From: Bacteroidota bacterium
GTDB lineage: Bacteria > Bacteroidota > Bacteroidia > UBA4408
NCBI GenBank assembly: GCA_016718805.1
Contig: JADKCP010000011.1
Span: forward strand, 186,001 to 250,000
Length of the DNA: 64,000 nt
Direction: 5' to 3'
Positions 34,238-41,986 of the stretch are shown piece by piece (the first letter of the stretch is position 1; every line of letters begins with the position of its first letter). A program made the translations under genes and the position numbers. The notes under the pieces were generated by a model. That model did not search any database. It was not told the origin of the DNA and saw only the letters and a list, made by a program, of their open reading frames with translations.

Positions 34238-34627
34238 TGCTGAGGGCTCCGGCACAAATTTTCGAATTTACTGCACACTTTACAAAAATTGCTTTGAACA
34301 AAATTCTATTACAGTCCGCTCAATTGTGTTTGTCCACATTGAAAAAACCGAGCAACACAAATGTCAATAAAATTGTCTAAGAGTGAACGTCACGAAATAG
34401 TTGTCAATGCAAAAATGTCTCGAAACAAAAGTCTAGGCTTGAATGTCCACGAGTGCAAGTCACGCAACAAGTGTCAGCGAGCGAATGTCACGTCAAAAAT
34501 TCAAGTGTCAAGTCACCAAAACACAAACACAATTGTCACGAAATTCTATTGGCAAACTGTCAAATTAAAAAGCAATTTTTGTTCAACGTCACTTAGCTAC
34601 AATCTCCATGAGCCCTTTGCATATAAC
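34232..34627. repeat. 18-bp inverted ends of the second segment
   Basis: GTTATATGCTGAGGGCTC (34232-34249) and GAGCCCTTTGCATATAAC (34610-34627) are inverted copies with 16 of 18 matches, enclosing 360 bp. Beyond GTTATA they share nothing with the ends of the vapBC segment. No direct target duplication is visible outside. Confidence 0.65.
34375..34500 (+). repeat. 14-bp-periodic degenerate tandem array (nine GTC units)
   Basis: GTC occurs at 34375, 34389, 34403, 34417, 34431, 34445, 34459, 34473 and 34487, with exactly 14 bp between neighbours. Units include GTCACGAAATAGTT, GTCTCGAAACAAAA, GTCACGCAACAAGT and GTCAGCGAGCGAAT; the loose consensus is GTCWCGMAANRANT. Less regular GTC units continue at 34507, 34512, 34535, 34559 and 34588. 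An open frame (34361-34645, 94 codons) crosses the array with a matching 14-residue period (SRNKSLGLNV / SRNKCQRANV), but nothing else argues that it is translated. Confidence 0.75.
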
Positions 34628-34731
34628 TATAAAATATCCGCATAATTTCCAGTAAGACTTGATTTCACTCTAATGCCAAAATTGAAATTTATCTCTAAAC
34701 TAAATTTTTTCAAATTACCCTAATTTAGGTA

Positions 34732-34761
34732 TTGCTTTTCAAAAGTTTGGAAGTACATTTG
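34732..34761 (+). promoter_or_regulatory. Promoter of the 34807-38944 operon
   Basis: TTG (34732-34734), a 19-bp spacer and TACATTTG (34754-34761) fit the Bacteroidota -33/-7 pattern. Transcription would start near 34768, leaving a leader of about 40 bases that contains the palindrome. Confidence 0.5.
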
Positions 34762-34773
34762 TCCCATTATTTA

Positions 34774-34788
34774 TATTTAGTCTAAATA
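34774..34788. promoter_or_regulatory. Candidate metal-regulator operator
   Basis: TATTTAG-T-CTAAATA is a perfect 15-bp palindrome just downstream of the predicted start point. The half-site GTCTAAA recurs at 34795-34801, 15 bp further on, immediately before ATG 34807. TTTAG/CTAAA arms recall DtxR/MntR-type boxes, and the operon content (imelysin, Rieske, di-heme protein) suggests iron control. The binding protein is not encoded nearby. Confidence 0.5.
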
Positions 34789-34806
34789 AACATTGTCTAA
34801 AATCAA

Positions 34807-36030
34807 ATGAAAAAAATACTCTACAAACTATTTTTAATTACCTGTATATCAATTACAATTAACAGTTCAGCTCAAGTATTAACTAAGGAAGATTCTTTAA
34901 ATGCTGGACTAGTTGCTAAGGATGTAAGCACCTTAATTGGAGGTTATGGTGAAGCTGCTTATCGTAACGATATTGATCGTAAAAATGCTAGTGTTAATTT
35001 AACCCGAAATGTAATTTTTATTGGACACAAATTTAATAACCGAATTAGCTTTTTTTCGGAAACTGAAATAGAAGATGCAAAAATTGAAGGCGGTGAAGCC
35101 GGAGGAGAAATTTCATTGGAACAAGCATTTATTAAGTTTAATATAAACCGCAATAATTACATCGCTGCCGGTTTGTTTATTCCGCGTATTGGAACCATTA
35201 ATGAAAATCACTTACCTACCACCTTTAATACAGTTGCGCGTCCACGTCTTGAAACTAAATTAATTCCTTCAACCTGGCGCGAACTTGGACTTTCCATTTA
35301 TGGAAATATACCAGCCATTAGCGGATTAAATTATTCGGCTGCATTAATGAATGGACTTAATTCAGCAAATTTTGAAGGAGGAAAAGGAATTAGATCAGGA
35401 CGATTTGAAGGTAAGGATGCCTCTGCATCCAATTTGGCCGTAACCGGTGCATTGTTATATTATGTGGGCAATTTCAGAATACAGGTTTCGGGTTATTACG
35501 GTGGATCTGCTGGATTAAGTCCACGAGAAGCTGATAGTTTGCGACTTAACTCAGGCGCTTTCGGAACTCCGGTTGCTTTGGAAGAAGCAAATATTCAGTT
35601 CCGAAAATCGGGATTCTATGCCTCTGCCCTTTTCGCTGCTATTCAAATTCCGGATGCCAATGCTCTAAATATTGCTTATGCTAAAAATGTTCCTTCAGCA
35701 ATGATGGGATATTATGCAGAAGCCGGCTATAACTTGTTGGAAAAAACCAAGTACAAAAACAAAAAACTCATCAGTTTTGTTCGGTACGAAAATTTCGATT
35801 TAAATGCAGCCATTCCTAGTAATGCCATCGAAAACGATCAGTACAAACAAAGTTATTTGTTTGCTGGCCTGGCCTTTTTACCACTTCCAGGTGTTATTGT
35901 GAAAGCCGATTTTGAATATCAAACTACCGGTGAACCTAATCCTGCTTTGGTAATTAATCCTAGTCCGGTTGCACCCAAATATTTAACCAACCGAAGTTTT
36001 GTTAATTTAGGAATTGGCTATAGTTTTTAA
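34807..36030 (+). CDS. Outer membrane beta-barrel (porin-like) protein
   Basis: 407 residues, signal peptide ending INSSAQ. Alternating strands end in SFVNLGIGYSF with a C-terminal Phe, typical of a Bam-inserted barrel. Segments such as RNVIFIGHKFNNRISFFSETEIEDA and SGYYGGSAG resemble phosphate-selective/OprO-like porins. It is first in a run with Rieske, imelysin and DUF1111 genes, so it may form the outer membrane channel of that system. It is not TonB-dependent: no plug domain or TonB box seen. Confidence 0.78.
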   Translation: MKKILYKLFLITCISITINSSAQVLTKEDSLNAGLVAKDVSTLIGGYGEAAYRNDIDRKNASVNLTRNVIFIGHKFNNRISFFSETEIEDAKIEGGEAGGEISLEQAFIKFNINRNNYIAAGLFIPRIGTINENHLPTTFNTVARPRLETKLIPSTWRELGLSIYGNIPAISGLNYSAALMNGLNSANFEGGKGIRSGRFEGKDASASNLAVTGALLYYVGNFRIQVSGYYGGSAGLSPREADSLRLNSGAFGTPVALEEANIQFRKSGFYASALFAAIQIPDANALNIAYAKNVPSAMMGYYAEAGYNLLEKTKYKNKKLISFVRYENFDLNAAIPSNAIENDQYKQSYLFAGLAFLPLPGVIVKADFEYQTTGEPNPALVINPSPVAPKYLTNRSFVNLGIGYSF

Positions 36031-36051
36031 ACCTACTTCAACTTTTACTAC

Positions 36052-36474
36052 ATGAACCGTCGAAAATTTATTGAACAAACTTGCCTTGCATGCATGGCTG
36101 CAACTGCCGGAGTGAGTATACTTGGTATGAGCGCTTGCAGCACAACACAAGTGCTAAAAACAACAAGCACAAACGGAAATGTAGTAATTGACAAAGCAAG
36201 TTTTTTATCTGAAAAAGAAGCAAAATTAATCCGTGTAGTTGAACTCGAACACGATATTTTAGTGCTTAAAGAAGGTGATTCTTTTAGCGCTATTTATTTG
36301 CAATGTACACATCAAAATAATCCTGTTAATTATACAGGTAGCGGAATTGTTTGCAATGCACATGGAAGCCAATTTGGACTTAACGGTGAAGTAAAAACCG
36401 GTCCCGCTTCTGTACCCTTAAAAAAAATCCCCATTAGCCATCAAAATAATCAACTCTCACTAACCATAAAATGA
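36052..36474 (+). CDS. Exported Rieske [2Fe-2S] protein
   Basis: 140 residues. The N-terminus NRRKFIEQTC...ATAGVSILGMSAC looks like a Tat-type signal, possibly with a lipobox Cys. The Rieske ligands are C85 and H87 (QCTHQNNP) and C101 and H104 (CNAHGSQF), with spacing normal for the family. It would carry a high-potential cluster at the periplasmic face. It starts 21 bp after the porin-like gene and overlaps the imelysin start by four bases (ATGA), so it belongs to one operon. Confidence 0.88.
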   Translation: MNRRKFIEQTCLACMAATAGVSILGMSACSTTQVLKTTSTNGNVVIDKASFLSEKEAKLIRVVELEHDILVLKEGDSFSAIYLQCTHQNNPVNYTGSGIVCNAHGSQFGLNGEVKTGPASVPLKKIPISHQNNQLSLTIK

Positions 36475-37535
36475 AACTTAAATTTGCACCCCTAGCTACT
36501 GCGCTTCTTTTTTTACACCTATCCTGCCGTAAGGCCGAAACTAGCGAACAAACACAAACCAACATTCCTGAGGTGTTGACTGAATTTTCGTACAAAGTTG
36601 CCTATGCCACTTATAGCGACTTAGAACAAAAAGCGAATCAATTACACAGTAAAATCATGTCCTTTAATAGTACAAATACAAGCATCGATTTAGAGGCTTG
36701 CAAACAGTTGTGGAAAGATACACGTGCTGCTTGGGAACAAAGTGAAGCTTTTCTATTTGGACCGGTTGCCACCGAAGACATTGACCCTGCGATTGACGAC
36801 TGGCCTGTAAACCAACAAGATTTGGATTCTTTATTAGCGAGTAATCAAGTATTTAGTCAAGGCTTTTTAGATAGCACACAAACTACTCTAAAGGGTTTTC
36901 ATCCTATGGAATATTTATTATTTGGAGCGAACGGATCAAAAACTCCGGGCGATTTTACCGTACGCGAACACGAATATTTAGTTGCTTTGGCAGATTATAT
37001 TAAACGCTTAACTACGAAATTGCGTAAAACCTGGGAACCAACTGAACCGGGCAATTACTTGGTTCAATTTACTCAAGCTGGCAGTAACGGAAACATTTAT
37101 GCAAGTAAACGTGCTGCGGTTGAAGAACTCGTTAATGCTATGATTGGTATTTGCGAAGAAGTTGCTGATGGAAAAATTCAGGAACCATTGGCTGCACAAG
37201 ATCCCAAGCTTGAAGAATCACAATTTAGTAAAAACTCCATAACCGATTTTAAAAACAACATTATTAGTGTTCAAAATGCCTATAATGGTAACTATACTGA
37301 AAATGGTATTGGACTTAACAATTGGGTAAATCAAAACAATATTTCGCTTGATAACAAGGTGCAGCAAAAAATTGTGAATGCTATTAATGCCTTTGATTTA
37401 ATTACTATTCCTTTTGGCGAAGCCATAATTTCGCAACAAAATCAATTAGCTACTGTACAGCAAGCTTTACGCGATTTAAAAGCCGTACTGGAAGATGAAT
37501 TATTACCCTTCGTTCAACAAACTATAACTGAATAA
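36471..37535 (+). CDS. Imelysin (M75-like) lipoprotein
   Basis: 354 residues with lipobox LHLSC (Cys19). The G-x-H-x-x-E signature of imelysin occurs as GFHPMEYLLFG, and the N-terminal half has LWKDTRAAWEQSEAFLFGPV, also a family hallmark. Imelysin-like proteins (ICMP, IrpA, EfeO-related) are iron-regulated, periplasmic or outer-membrane, and linked to iron uptake; protease activity is disputed. Translation is probably coupled to the Rieske gene. Confidence 0.9.
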   Translation: MKLKFAPLATALLFLHLSCRKAETSEQTQTNIPEVLTEFSYKVAYATYSDLEQKANQLHSKIMSFNSTNTSIDLEACKQLWKDTRAAWEQSEAFLFGPVATEDIDPAIDDWPVNQQDLDSLLASNQVFSQGFLDSTQTTLKGFHPMEYLLFGANGSKTPGDFTVREHEYLVALADYIKRLTTKLRKTWEPTEPGNYLVQFTQAGSNGNIYASKRAAVEELVNAMIGICEEVADGKIQEPLAAQDPKLEESQFSKNSITDFKNNIISVQNAYNGNYTENGIGLNNWVNQNNISLDNKVQQKIVNAINAFDLITIPFGEAIISQQNQLATVQQALRDLKAVLEDELLPFVQQTITE

Positions 37536-37552
37536 TTACCAACAGATTAACC

Positions 37553-38944
37553 ATGCTTAAAGCAATACGGTCAAAGAGTAACTACTGCTTAGCTGCTTTA
37601 TTGGTAGTAAGTTTTGCTGTAGGCTGCCGTAAATACAATGAGTTTAGCGAGGACGAACTAGATAAACGCTATGCCGGTGGCAGCAATACTGTGTTTGATG
37701 AATCGGGTGGTGCTTTTACACATCCTTTTTCTGGAATGAGCGAACACGATATGGAAGTGCATGAAACTGGCGATGCACATTTTGAAGCTTCGTTTGTTAC
37801 AGCACCGTCTTTTATACGACCGGGCCTTGGTCCCATTTACAACAATGTGTCTTGTGCCAGTTGCCATATTGCTGATGGTCGTGGTAAACCTGCCTTGCCG
37901 GGCCAACCATTGCTTTCGATGTTGTTTCGAATCAGTATTCCTGGCGAAGGACCACATGGCGAACCCAATGCTGCTCCAGGTTTTGGAGGGCAGTTGCAAA
38001 CAGCTTCTGTAGTTGGTAAACCAAGCGAAGGTTCAATTAACATAGTTTACACTGAAGAGCAAGTTGCTTTAGCAGATGGCGAAGTTGTAAACTTGAGACG
38101 TCCAACCTACAGCTTACAAAACACCTATATACCGGCACCTGCAGGATTAATGCTTTCTCCAAGGGTTGCTCCACCTGTATTTGGACTAGGCTTACTGCAA
38201 GCAATTTCGGATCAAACATTACTTAGCTGGACGGATGAAATGGATATAGATGGTGATGGTATAAGTGGTAAAGTGAACTATGTTTGGAACATTTCTAAGA
38301 ATAAAACCACCATTGGCCGATTTGGATGGAAAGCAGGTGCACCCGATTTGCTACAACAAACTGCCGGTGCCTATTCAGAAGATATGGGTATTACCAATTC
38401 CTTGTTTCCTGCTGAAAGTAGTTTTGGCCAAACACAATACGATAATTTGCAAGATGAAACCGAAGTAAGCGATAGTATTTTAAATGCAGTAGTATTTTAT
38501 ACTCGCACATTAAGTGTGCCTGCTCGCCGCATGGTTTCTGATGCAAATAATTTATGGGGTGAAAAAATATTTAGTAAAGCCGGTTGCGATAAATGCCACA
38601 AACCACTTGTGCGTACCGAAATAAATATGGCATTTCCCAGTGTTTCCGGACAGTTAATTTTTCCTTATACCGATTTATTGTTACACGATATGGGAGCTGA
38701 TTTAGCGGACTATCGCCCCGACTTTAAAGCCAATGGCTATGAATGGCGCACCGCCCCATTGTGGGGAATAGGTTTAACAAAGCAAGTAAACGGTCATTCA
38801 AATTTTTTACACGATGGTAGAGCACGCAATATATTGGAGGCAATTTTGTGGCACGGTGGCGAAGCTTTAGCATCCAGAGAATATGTGAAACAGCTCAACA
38901 AGAATGACTGTGAAGCCTTGCTCTCATTTATTAATTCCTTGTAA
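37553..38944 (+). CDS. Di-heme DUF1111 oxidoreductase-like lipoprotein
   Basis: 463 residues, lipobox VGC (Cys25). Two heme c attachment motifs are visible, CASCH (101-105) and CDKCH in the C-terminal third. The second half contains FGWKAGAPDLLQQTAGAYSEDMGITNSLFP and FLHDGRARNILEAILWHGGEA, blocks typical of DUF1111/CxxCH di-heme proteins, distant relatives of MauG/cytochrome c peroxidases. It commonly follows imelysin genes in Bacteroidota. Probably an electron carrier or peroxidase acting with the imelysin. Last gene of the operon. Confidence 0.87.
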   Translation: MLKAIRSKSNYCLAALLVVSFAVGCRKYNEFSEDELDKRYAGGSNTVFDESGGAFTHPFSGMSEHDMEVHETGDAHFEASFVTAPSFIRPGLGPIYNNVSCASCHIADGRGKPALPGQPLLSMLFRISIPGEGPHGEPNAAPGFGGQLQTASVVGKPSEGSINIVYTEEQVALADGEVVNLRRPTYSLQNTYIPAPAGLMLSPRVAPPVFGLGLLQAISDQTLLSWTDEMDIDGDGISGKVNYVWNISKNKTTIGRFGWKAGAPDLLQQTAGAYSEDMGITNSLFPAESSFGQTQYDNLQDETEVSDSILNAVVFYTRTLSVPARRMVSDANNLWGEKIFSKAGCDKCHKPLVRTEINMAFPSVSGQLIFPYTDLLLHDMGADLADYRPDFKANGYEWRTAPLWGIGLTKQVNGHSNFLHDGRARNILEAILWHGGEALASREYVKQLNKNDCEALLSFINSL

Positions 38945-39004
38945 GAACAACTCTTTGTTTCATACAACAGTAGGTTATTAATTTCATTTGTGTTTACAAT
39001 TTAG

Positions 39005-39012
39005 TAGATTTG
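39005..39012 (+). promoter_or_regulatory. Candidate -7 box for the 39059 gene
   Basis: TAGATTTG matches TAnnTTTG, 46 bp before the GTG start. A TTTG at 38987-38990 is too close to be an ideal -33. Confidence 0.38.
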
Positions 39013-39058
39013 AAAAGAAAAATTTTTTAATTTCTTACTATTTATACTTTCCAATATC

Positions 39059-39844
39059 GTGAAAACTATATCCACACATACCTTTTTGCTTTTCTGCATT
39101 ATTATTTTGTTTGCTACTTCTTGTCAAGTTGAAAAACGTAGATATTCAGACGGTTATTATATTAATAGAAATAATAAAAAAGTAGATAGCCAAAAGCAAC
39201 TCACGCACAAAACACCAACTGATAAAAATATTGATGCTTCTGAATTAGCATATCATCAAGTAGAACCCGTACTTTCTGTAAATCTAACCGATGAACCAAT
39301 CCTACCTCAGAAGTCGGAAAACTTATTCGAGAAAAGCAATAAATACGCTGGAAAATGCGATATCATCACCTTAAAATCGGGTGAAAAAATTGAAGCAATT
39401 ATAATTGATATTGCCGGTAATGATGTTAAGTATAAAAATTGCAGCAATCAAAATGGCCCAACCTTACTGGTAGAGAGAAGCAATGTTGAAACTATTACCT
39501 ATGCGAATGAATCTAAAAACGTAAAACAAGAAGCAGCTCCTACACCTAAAAAAGAAGAAGCAGATTACGTAAAGGAAAATCCGAAAACAGAAAGTAATTC
39601 AGCTCAAAGCGAAAAACCATTAAAAATGGAATGGCTTGGCTTTTTTGGATTTTTATCCTCGCTAACGGGTTTAATAGTTGCGGGTATACCATTAGGTAGC
39701 CTTGGTATAGTATTCGGAATTATTAGCCTAATTAAAATTCAAAAGCATCCCGAAAAATATAAACGAAAAAGAGGCTTTGCCATTGCTGCGCTTATTATAG
39801 GTATAGTAGCCGTTATTGGAGCCATTATATTTCTTTTAATCTAA
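39059..39844 (+). CDS. Lipoprotein with C-terminal DUF4190-like membrane domain
   Basis: 261 residues from a GTG start. Lipobox-like FATSC near residue 21. Middle: a short DITTLKSGEKIEAIIIDIAGNDVKYKNC block often seen in Bacteroidota, then a low-complexity Lys/Glu/Pro linker. The C-terminal 75 residues have two membrane helices (WLGFFGFLSSLTGLIVAGIPLGSLGIVFGIISLIKI; RGFAIAALIIGIVAVIGAIIFLLI) that match the DUF4190 pattern. Function unknown. The combination of lipidation and inner-membrane helices is odd; the N-terminal hydrophobic stretch could instead be a third helix. Confidence 0.72.
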   Translation: MKTISTHTFLLFCIIILFATSCQVEKRRYSDGYYINRNNKKVDSQKQLTHKTPTDKNIDASELAYHQVEPVLSVNLTDEPILPQKSENLFEKSNKYAGKCDIITLKSGEKIEAIIIDIAGNDVKYKNCSNQNGPTLLVERSNVETITYANESKNVKQEAAPTPKKEEADYVKENPKTESNSAQSEKPLKMEWLGFFGFLSSLTGLIVAGIPLGSLGIVFGIISLIKIQKHPEKYKRKRGFAIAALIIGIVAVIGAIIFLLI

Positions 39845-39885
39845 CGACTTGTCTTCAACCAAAGTTGCACCCACGAAGCGGATAA

Positions 39886-39944
39886 TAACTATTCAAATAG
39901 TTAGCAAATTCTGGTAATTGAAAAGTATACATTCACTTTCAATT
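39886..39944. terminator. AT-rich hairpins after the 39059 gene
   Basis: TAACTATT-CA-AATAGTTA (39886-39903) is a perfect palindrome, and AATTGAAAAGT (39916-39926) pairs with ACTTTCAATT (39935-39944) with one bulged A and is followed by TTTTG. Either could end the upstream transcript; neither has a G/C-rich stem. Confidence 0.3.
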
Positions 39945-39990
39945 TTGTGATTCTGAATAAAAGTCATAGTAAACTGCTCATAAAATAATA

Positions 39991-39998
39991 TATCTTTG
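39991..39998 (+). promoter_or_regulatory. -7 promoter box of yidC
   Basis: TATCTTTG, followed by GCGCC, lies 22 bp before ATG 40021 and is identical in sequence and similar in spacing to the boxes of prfC and fabG. Confidence 0.55.
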
Positions 39999-40020
39999 CG
40001 CCCTTAATTTTTAACGTGAA

Positions 40021-41910
40021 ATGGATAAGAATTCGATAATTGGATTATTACTAATTGGTGCTATTTTAATTGGATTTAGTATTTACAACGCTCCTACCGA
40101 AAATGAAATTGCCGCTCAAAAACGTCAACAAGACTCAATTGAAGCTGTTCAAAAATTAGCCAGCAAACAGAAACAACAGGCAGTGTTGCAAGATGCTGTA
40201 ATTGCAGCTATTGCCGATACTACTACTATTTCGGACTCAACTAAAAATGAAGTTCTTAAAAGTACTTATGGCCCCTTCATAGCTTCAGCATCAGGTGAAA
40301 GAAAAATTAGCTATATCGAAAATGAATTAATAAAAGTTGGAATTTCGAACAAAGGTGGTCGAATAGTTTCGGTACAATTAAAAAAATACCGAACCCACGA
40401 TTCATTGCCATTGCTCCTTTGCGACGAAGATTCATCGCGCTTTGGATTAAGCTTTATTGCTCAAAATCGCGTTTTTAGTACCGATACACTGTATTTTACT
40501 CCGGTTGGGAATTCGTTTACTGTAAATGGTACCGATAGCAACAAATTAAGCATGCGTTTACAGGCTGCACCTGGCAAATACCTCGAATTTGAATATCGTT
40601 TAAAAGGAAATTCATACCTGATGGATTGTAATATCAATACAGTAGGTATGCAAGATTTAATTGCAAGTAATACATCCGACTTAAATTTAAAATGGAAATT
40701 ACGCGCACTAAAACACGAGAAAAGCCATACTAACGAACAAAACGCAACTACTATTTATTATAAGCATTTTGAGGATGAAGTGGATTATTTGAATGAGGCA
40801 AAAGATGGTAAAGAATCTTTTAAAACAAAAATGCAATGGGTTTCATTTAAGCAACAGTACTTTACTTCGGTTTTAATTGCTAAAAAAGGTTTTGAAAAAC
40901 CAACTGAAATTGAAACCATTGGATTACCTGATTCTAAAAAATACACCAAAGATTTATCGGCAAGTTTTACAATTCCATACGAACACAAAGCTTCCGAATC
41001 GTTTGCAATGAACATATACTTTGGTCCTAACCACTATGGTACTTTAAAAGGATATGGCTTGGACCTGGAACAACAAGTGCCTTTGGGCTGGGGAATTTTT
41101 GGCTGGGTAAATCGCTTTGCTGTAATTCCTGTTTTTAATTTCTTGAGTGGATTTAACATCAATTTCGGAATTATTATTTTGTTGCTTACTATTTTAATAA
41201 AAGTGGTACTGTTGCCATTGACCTATAAGGCCTACATGAGTACTGCCAAAATGAAAGTGCTTAAACCGGAAGTGGATGAACTCAATGAAAAATATGCCAA
41301 AGAAGAGCCTATGAAAAAACAACAGGCATTAATGGCACTTTATAAAAAGGCAGGTGTAAATCCATTGGGTGGTTGTTTACCGATGTTGCTTCAAATGCCT
41401 ATTCTTATTGCTATGTTTAGGTTTTTTCCTGCGAGTATAGAATTGCGCCAGCAATCATTTTTGTGGGCTACCGATTTATCGTCCTACGATAGTATTTGGA
41501 CTTTTGGCTACGTTCCTGTAATCGATTACTTATATGGAGATCACGTTAGTTTATTTACTTTATTGATGACCATTTCAACCATTATGTATACCCGCATGAA
41601 CGATCAGTTTAGTGGTGCCAATAACCCACAAATGGCACAAATGAAATGGATCATGTATTTAATGCCAATTATTTTCCTTGGAGTATTCAACAATTACTCT
41701 GCAGGTTTGAGTTATTATTACTTTTTGGCAAACATGTTTACTTTTGCGCAACAATGGATTATTCGCAAGTTGGTTGATGAAGATGCCATTCATGCAAAAA
41801 TTCAGGAAAACAAGAAAAAGCCTGCAGCTCCTAAATCAAAGTTTCAGGCGCGTTTAGAGGAAATGGCAAAACAACGTGCTACACTTCCCCAAGGCGGAAA
41901 GAAAAAATAG
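40021..41910 (+). CDS. yidC: Membrane protein insertase YidC
   Basis: 629 residues. N-terminal membrane anchor (IIGLLLIGAILIGFSIY), a large periplasmic beta domain (about 60-350), then the conserved five-helix insertase core starting WGIFGWVNRFAVIPVFNFLSGFNINFGIIILLLTILIKVVLLPLTYKAYMSTAKM. It includes the cytoplasmic coiled loop (VLKPEVDELNEKYAKEEPMKKQQALMALYKKAGVNPLGGCLPMLLQMPI) and a basic tail. It inserts and folds inner-membrane proteins with or without SecYEG. Its terminator lies 40 bp downstream and abuts the start of the next gene. Confidence 0.97.
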   Translation: MDKNSIIGLLLIGAILIGFSIYNAPTENEIAAQKRQQDSIEAVQKLASKQKQQAVLQDAVIAAIADTTTISDSTKNEVLKSTYGPFIASASGERKISYIENELIKVGISNKGGRIVSVQLKKYRTHDSLPLLLCDEDSSRFGLSFIAQNRVFSTDTLYFTPVGNSFTVNGTDSNKLSMRLQAAPGKYLEFEYRLKGNSYLMDCNINTVGMQDLIASNTSDLNLKWKLRALKHEKSHTNEQNATTIYYKHFEDEVDYLNEAKDGKESFKTKMQWVSFKQQYFTSVLIAKKGFEKPTEIETIGLPDSKKYTKDLSASFTIPYEHKASESFAMNIYFGPNHYGTLKGYGLDLEQQVPLGWGIFGWVNRFAVIPVFNFLSGFNINFGIIILLLTILIKVVLLPLTYKAYMSTAKMKVLKPEVDELNEKYAKEEPMKKQQALMALYKKAGVNPLGGCLPMLLQMPILIAMFRFFPASIELRQQSFLWATDLSSYDSIWTFGYVPVIDYLYGDHVSLFTLLMTISTIMYTRMNDQFSGANNPQMAQMKWIMYLMPIIFLGVFNNYSAGLSYYYFLANMFTFAQQWIIRKLVDEDAIHAKIQENKKKPAAPKSKFQARLEEMAKQRATLPQGGKKK

Positions 41911-41950
41911 TTTAATGCTAGGCAACAAAGCCTAATCTCTGACTCATATC

Positions 41951-41986
41951 AAACAGAAGCTCTATATTTGGGCTTCTGTTTTTTTT
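41951..41986 (+). terminator. Rho-independent terminator of yidC, abutting the next start codon
   Basis: AAACAGAAGC (41951-41960) pairs with GCTTCTGTTT (41972-41981) around an 11-base loop, followed by a T run to 41986. ATG 41987 begins at the next base. The loop contains TATATTTG (41963-41970), a full -7 consensus match. Confidence 0.85.
41963..41970 (+). promoter_or_regulatory. Possible -7 box inside the terminator loop
   Basis: TATATTTG fits TAnnTTTG. A transcript from it would start around 41977, giving a leader of about ten bases before ATG 41987. No -33 TTG is seen at the expected place. Confidence 0.35.

Larger units (their letters stand above)
33156..34627. mobile_element. Integron-cassette-like array: two attC-like palindromes, vapBC segment and 14-bp-periodic segment
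   Basis: Two related palindromic elements (33156-33356 and 34033-34237) alternate with two unrelated bodies (33357-34032 and 34238-34627). Each body has its own complementary ends: GTTATAAGTAGGCGG with CCGCTAACTTATAAC, and GTTATATGCTGAGGGCTC with GAGCCCTTTGCATATAAC. In integrons the start of a cassette is complementary to the inner core of its own attC, which produces exactly this cassette-specific pattern. Read on the minus strand, a first core at 34627 is followed by body, element B, vapB-vapC, element A, and the vapC stop lies close to its element, the usual gene-attC order. The elements are longer than typical attC sites, and no integrase gene lies in the window. Confidence 0.6.
34628..34806 (+). 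other. Leader region of the iron-type operon
   Basis: Non-coding. It contains a promoter candidate (34732-34761) and a palindrome (34774-34788), described separately, between the end of the cassette-like array and ATG 34807. Confidence 0.5.

Noticed and set aside
34375..34588. CRISPR array
   Set aside because: The period is 14 bp with only GTC fixed; CRISPR arrays have long identical repeats and spacers of 25 bp or more. No cas genes nearby.
33156..34627. Insertion sequence or transposon
   Set aside because: No transposase, no constant terminal repeats across the two segments and no target duplication. The cassette-like explanation fits better.
34361..34645. 94-codon open frame across the 14-bp array
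   Set aside because: Its composition follows the repeat (14-residue period), it runs through the boundary repeat at 34610-34627, no promoter or ribosome-binding site is clear, and the product resembles no family I know. Listed only under the repeat.
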